Source: Nakamurella sp. PAMC28650 (GTDB lineage: Bacteria; Actinomycetota; Actinomycetes; Mycobacteriales; Nakamurellaceae). Taken from it: DNA of 64,000 nucleotides. Under the pieces are notes generated by a model. That model saw only the letters and a list, made by a program, of their open reading frames with translations, was not told where the DNA came from and searched no databases. Location of the stretch: the NCBI RefSeq assembly GCF_014303395.1, contig NZ_CP060298.1, forward strand, positions 1,798,001 to 1,862,000. The letters are read 5' to 3'. The translations under genes were made by a program, and so were the position numbers. Positions 60,472 through 64,000 of the stretch are shown here, piece after piece. Each line of letters begins with the position of its first letter. The stretch's first letter is position 1.

Positions 60472-63349
60472 GGCTGCCACCCATACCGGGGTCCGCCTGG
60501 TCGTCGTCGAGTCGCCGGCCAAGGCCAAGACCATTTCGCAGTACCTCGGCGAGGGCTACATCGTCGAGTCGTCCGTCGGGCACATCCGTGATCTGCCGCG
60601 GAATGCCGCGGACGTCCCGGCCAAGTACAAGGGCGAGCCCTGGGCGCGGCTGGGCGTCAACACCGAGAACAACTTCGAGCCGATCTACGTCGTATCGCCG
60701 GAGAAGCGTGCTCAGGTCGCCAAGCTGAAGTCGCTGCTGGCGGGCGCCGACGAGCTCTACCTCGCGACAGACGAGGACCGCGAGGGCGAGGCCATCGCCT
60801 GGCACCTGCTGGACACCCTGAAGCCCAAGGTCCCGGTCAAGCGGATGGTCTTCCACGAGATCACCCCGGCCGCCATCCGGGCCGCGGCCGAGGCGCCGCG
60901 CGAGCTGGACAACAACCTGGTCGACGCCCAGGAAACCCGTCGCATCCTCGACCGGCTCTACGGCTACGAGGTGTCCCCGGTGCTCTGGAAGAAGGTCGGC
61001 TCGAACCTATCGGCCGGGCGCGTCCAGTCGGTGGCCACCAGGATCGTCGTGCAACGCGAGCGGGCCAGGATGGCGTTCCGGTCCGGAACGTACTGGGGAA
61101 TCGACGCCCTGCTGGCCCCGGGCGACGCCAAGACGAAGTTCACCGCCGCCCTGAACTCCATCGACGGCCGCCGCCTGGCCGCCGGGCGCGACTTCGACGA
61201 GAACACCGGCGCACTGAAGACGAACTCCGAGGTGCTGCTACTGGACGAGGACGGCGCCCGAACGGTGGCCGCCGCGCTGGAGCACGGCACCGCCACGGTC
61301 GTCTCGGTCGAGGAGAAGCCGTACACCCGCAAGCCGTATCCGCCGTTCATGACGTCCACGCTCCAGCAGGAAGCCGGCCGCAAGCTCGGGTTCTCCTCCG
61401 AGCGCACCATGCGCACCGCACAGCGCCTGTACGAGTCCGGCTATATCACCTACATGCGGACCGACTCGACCACGCTCGGCCAGACCGCGCTGGACGCCGC
61501 CCGCAACCAGGCCAGGGACCTCTACGGGCCCGAGTACGTCCCGGCGGCTCCCCGTCAGTACACGCGGAAGGTCAAGAACGCGCAGGAGGCTCACGAGGCC
61601 ATCCGTCCCGCCGGTGAGAACTTCCGCACCCCCGGCCAGGTCGCCAGCGGAATGGGAGCCGACGAGTTCCGCGTCTACGAGATGATCTGGCAGCGGACCA
61701 TCGCCTCGCAGATGGTGGACGCCAGGGGCCTGACCCTCTCGCTGCGCATCACCGCGCCGCTGGCCGGGACACCGGCGTTCGGTGCCGAGGCCCTGTTCAC
61801 CGCCTCCGGTCGCACCATCACGTTCCCCGGGTTCCTGCGTGCCTACGTCGAGACGGTCGACGCGGAGGCCGGTGGTGAGGCAGACGACGCCGAACGCCGG
61901 CTGCCGAACCTGACCGTCGGGGACGAGCTCGACATCAACGAACTGACGCCTGGCGGTCATTCCACCACCCCGCCCGCCCGCTACACCGAACCGTCGCTGA
62001 TCAAGGCGCTGGAAGATCTCGGCATCGGGCGCCCGTCGACCTACACCTCGATCATCCGGACCATCACCGAGCGCGGCTACGCGTGGCGCAAGGGCCAGGC
62101 CTTGGTGCCGTCATGGATCGCCTTCGCCGTGGTCGGACTGCTGGAGCAGCATTTCGCGCGTCTGGTCGACTACGACTTCACCGCGGCCATGGAGGACGAG
62201 CTCGACGGTATCGCCGAGGGTCGACTGGGCCGCACCGCCTGGCTGTCCACGTTCTACTTCGGGGGTGACACGGGACCGGAGGGCTCGGTGTCCCGGGCCG
62301 GTGGGCTGAAGAAGCTGGTCGGGGAGAACCTGGAGGCGATCGACGCCCGCGAGGTCAACTCGCTGCCGCTGCTCAAGGATGCCCAGGGCCGTCAGGTCAC
62401 GGTCCGGGTCGGTCGCTACGGCCCGTACCTGGAGCGGGCCGTGCTGCCCGTGGAAGGCGAGACGCCGGCCGAGGATGCGCCAACCGTCGAGCGGGCGAAC
62501 CTGCCCGAGGACCTGGCCCCGGACGAGGTCACCGCCGAGGTCGCGGAGGCACTGTTCGACCAGGCCGAGATCGGTGACGCCGAACTCGGCGCCGACCCGG
62601 TGTCGGGCCACATGATCGTGGCCAAGGACGGTCGGTACGGTCCCTACGTCACCGAGGTGTTGCCGGAGGACACGCCCACCAAGGGCAAGAACGCGGTCAA
62701 ACCGCGAACGGCGTCACTGTTCAAGTCGATGGCGCTGGACACGATCACCTTGGAAGCCGCCCTCCAGTTGCTGACCCTGCCGCGGGTGGTCGGCAACGAC
62801 CCTGCAACGGGTGAGGAGATCACCGCCCAGAACGGCCGCTACGGCCCCTACCTGCGCAAGGGCACCGACTCGCGGTCGATCGCCGCAGAGGAGGCGCTGT
62901 TCACCGTCACGCTGGAGGAGGCGCTGGCGCTGTACGCGCAACCCAAGACCCGGGGACGCCAGGCGGCGGCTGCGGCGGCCTTGCGGGAGGTGGGGGTCGA
63001 CCCGGCCACCCAGAAGCCGATGGTGATCAAGGACGGCCGGTTCGGTCCGTACGTCACCGACGGCGAGACGAACGCCTCGCTCCGCAAGGGCGACGAGGTC
63101 GACACGATCACCGTCGAACGATCGGCCGAATTGCTCGCCGAGCGTCGGGCGCGGGGGCCGGCACCCAAGCGCGCGGTGGTCAAGAAGGCGGCGCCCGCGA
63201 AGGCCGGCACGGCGAAGAAGTCCACCACAGTCAAGAAGCCGGCCGCCAAGGCGGCGGCGTCCAAGGCCGGTGCCGCCAAGGCTGCCACCGGCACCGCCAC
63301 GGCGACGAAGACCCGCCCGGCGGTCAAGAAGACCGGTGACACGGGCTGA
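60458..63349 (+). CDS. topA: DNA topoisomerase I (type IA)
   Basis: 963 residues. TOPRIM: LVVVESPAKAKTISQYLGEGYIVESSVGHIRDLP and LYLATDEDREGEAIAWHLL (DxDxE). DNA gate: SNLSAGRVQSVATRIVVQRE; active-site Tyr332 in GYITYMRTDSTT. The C-terminal region repeats a Tyr/Phe-Gly-Pro-Tyr motif (VRVGRYGPYL, KDGRYGPYV, QNGRYGPYL, KDGRFGPYV) and ends in a Lys/Ala-rich tail (KKAAPAKAGTAKKSTTVKKP), the actinobacterial form without zinc fingers. It relaxes negative supercoils. Confidence 0.97.
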   Translation: MATRKAATHTGVRLVVVESPAKAKTISQYLGEGYIVESSVGHIRDLPRNAADVPAKYKGEPWARLGVNTENNFEPIYVVSPEKRAQVAKLKSLLAGADELYLATDEDREGEAIAWHLLDTLKPKVPVKRMVFHEITPAAIRAAAEAPRELDNNLVDAQETRRILDRLYGYEVSPVLWKKVGSNLSAGRVQSVATRIVVQRERARMAFRSGTYWGIDALLAPGDAKTKFTAALNSIDGRRLAAGRDFDENTGALKTNSEVLLLDEDGARTVAAALEHGTATVVSVEEKPYTRKPYPPFMTSTLQQEAGRKLGFSSERTMRTAQRLYESGYITYMRTDSTTLGQTALDAARNQARDLYGPEYVPAAPRQYTRKVKNAQEAHEAIRPAGENFRTPGQVASGMGADEFRVYEMIWQRTIASQMVDARGLTLSLRITAPLAGTPAFGAEALFTASGRTITFPGFLRAYVETVDAEAGGEADDAERRLPNLTVGDELDINELTPGGHSTTPPARYTEPSLIKALEDLGIGRPSTYTSIIRTITERGYAWRKGQALVPSWIAFAVVGLLEQHFARLVDYDFTAAMEDELDGIAEGRLGRTAWLSTFYFGGDTGPEGSVSRAGGLKKLVGENLEAIDAREVNSLPLLKDAQGRQVTVRVGRYGPYLERAVLPVEGETPAEDAPTVERANLPEDLAPDEVTAEVAEALFDQAEIGDAELGADPVSGHMIVAKDGRYGPYVTEVLPEDTPTKGKNAVKPRTASLFKSMALDTITLEAALQLLTLPRVVGNDPATGEEITAQNGRYGPYLRKGTDSRSIAAEEALFTVTLEEALALYAQPKTRGRQAAAAAALREVGVDPATQKPMVIKDGRFGPYVTDGETNASLRKGDEVDTITVERSAELLAERRARGPAPKRAVVKKAAPAKAGTAKKSTTVKKPAAKAAASKAGAAKAATGTATATKTRPAVKKTGDTG

Positions 63350-63448
63350 GCGCATCGCTGACGATGGAGTGCGGGTCGACACCGGTCGCGTCCCCATCCG
63401 ACGATTTGACGACGCCTGCCTGTCGGTCGATCGGCTTACCATCTGAAG

Positions 63449-64000
63449 ATGGCCGTACGAGCAGGGCGGGAACCGGAGCGGCTGTTCGGCGACGCCCTGT
63501 CCGGCTCCGGCGGGATGGCCGACCCTCTGTATCGGCCGTCGGTGCCGGTGGACGTGTTTCCGGACGCGCTGTCGGCAGCGCCGCTGGGCCGCGCACCCTG
63601 GTCCCGGCCGATGCAATCCGCAGTGCCGCTCACGCCTGTGGATGCCCGGCCCGGGGCGGCGACCGCAGTCCAACGCCCGCCGACCGGTGCTCCGGTGTCG
63701 ATGCCCGCGCCCCGGAACGCGCGTCCGGCTCCGGTGCAGCGGCGCTCCGCACCTCCAGGTCCACCGCAGCCGGGTCTGCGGGTGCCGGGTCCGCCCCGGG
63801 CGATGCCGGGTCCGCCCCGGGCGGTACCGGCCGGGCCGATGCCCGGACAGCCTGCACAGCAGTACGTGCCGGTGCCGACCTCCGCGCAGTTGGCCGCCGG
63901 TTCGGGTCGCCGCCCGACGGCCGGCACCGGGTACGGCGGTCCGCCGCGGACGGCGCCCGGTCGGATCCGACCACCGGCCTACCTGCCGCAGGGACAGGGA
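63449..64000 (+). CDS. Proline-rich hypothetical protein (partial, 3' end outside window)
   Basis: From ATG 63449 the frame stays open to the edge (about 184 codons). MAVRAGREPERLFGDALSG starts it; from about residue 50 it is Pro/Arg/Gly-rich and disordered (PGPPRAMPGPPRAVPAG). It may be the N-terminal part of a larger protein with a folded domain beyond the edge. Downstream of topA mycobacteria carry an adenylate cyclase, but nothing here shows that. Confidence 0.5.
   Translation, partial: MAVRAGREPERLFGDALSGSGGMADPLYRPSVPVDVFPDALSAAPLGRAPWSRPMQSAVPLTPVDARPGAATAVQRPPTGAPVSMPAPRNARPAPVQRRSAPPGPPQPGLRVPGPPRAMPGPPRAVPAGPMPGQPAQQYVPVPTSAQLAAGSGRRPTAGTGYGGPPRTAPGRIRPPAYLPQGQG

Noticed and set aside
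1-64000. tRNA, rRNA or riboswitch genes
   Set aside because: No cloverleaf with a CCA-type end or known riboswitch core was recognised by eye; a covariance-model scan would settle this.

Overview
The window is GC-rich actinobacterial chromosome. Markers are an lsr2 gene, a TadE/Flp-type pilus cluster, a lysine-tailed topoisomerase I next to a gene like mycobacterial Rv3647c, twin-arginine lipoproteins, frequent GTG starts and ATGA/GTGA gene overlaps. The order pilus genes, DEAD/DEAH helicase, Rv3647c-like gene, topA recalls the M. tuberculosis Rv3646c-Rv3656c neighbourhood. A Nakamurella-like or related genus is my guess; the sequence alone does not prove it.

1-9.6 kb: a peptide/amide utilisation cluster. 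It has an oligopeptide-binding lipoprotein (partial), a TauE-type exporter coupled to a gamma-glutamyltransferase homologue, a GntR regulator, an acetamidase/formamidase and a proline iminopeptidase. The same near-palindrome (TGTATACAAC) precedes the binding protein and the transferase. An orphan Ig-like repeat protein and a frameshifted zinc alcohol dehydrogenase follow.

9.9-26.5 kb: accessory genes rich in regulators and oxidoreductases (LacI, two aldo/keto reductases, MerR, TetR, SDR, an F420-reductase-like protein, GNAT, a PemK toxin). A second proline iminopeptidase gene is split by a 3.1-kb composite transposon made of two 1381-bp ISL3-family copies around a 347-bp passenger. The 8-bp target duplication lies only at the outer ends. 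A luciferase-type monooxygenase is frameshifted.

26.7-37.7 kb: a carbohydrate locus. An AraC regulator, split by an IS5-family element, faces an operon of a cellulase-like hydrolase, a sugar ABC transporter (binding lipoprotein and two permeases), an 1136-residue DUF5107-TPR protein and a DUF4380-like protein. This is the best candidate for an undescribed pathway.

37.8-49.5 kb: two overlapping 49/50-codon genes, lsr2, small orphan genes, a LuxR-type ATPase regulator with an in-frame TAG, a phosphotransferase, an acidic protein with four GWSxxEVV repeats, a frameshifted ltrA homologue, a hydrolase-TetR pair and a MarR-hydrolase pair. A gene-poor stretch follows (48.8-49.5 kb).

49.5-64 kb: conserved chromosome. 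Flp-like pilin, two TadE-like genes, a DUF1998-type helicase, a membrane Ser/Thr kinase, a divergent H+-pyrophosphatase, two paralogous lipoproteins, the Rv3647c-like gene, topA and a partial proline-rich gene. The kinase-pyrophosphatase intergenic region has a long inverted repeat, two Crp-like sites and an attenuator-like hairpin.

I see no rRNA, tRNA or CRISPR array. Several genes in 8-45 kb are broken (two IS insertions, three frameshifts, two nonsense codons). The frameshifts and nonsense codons could be true decay or sequencing error.
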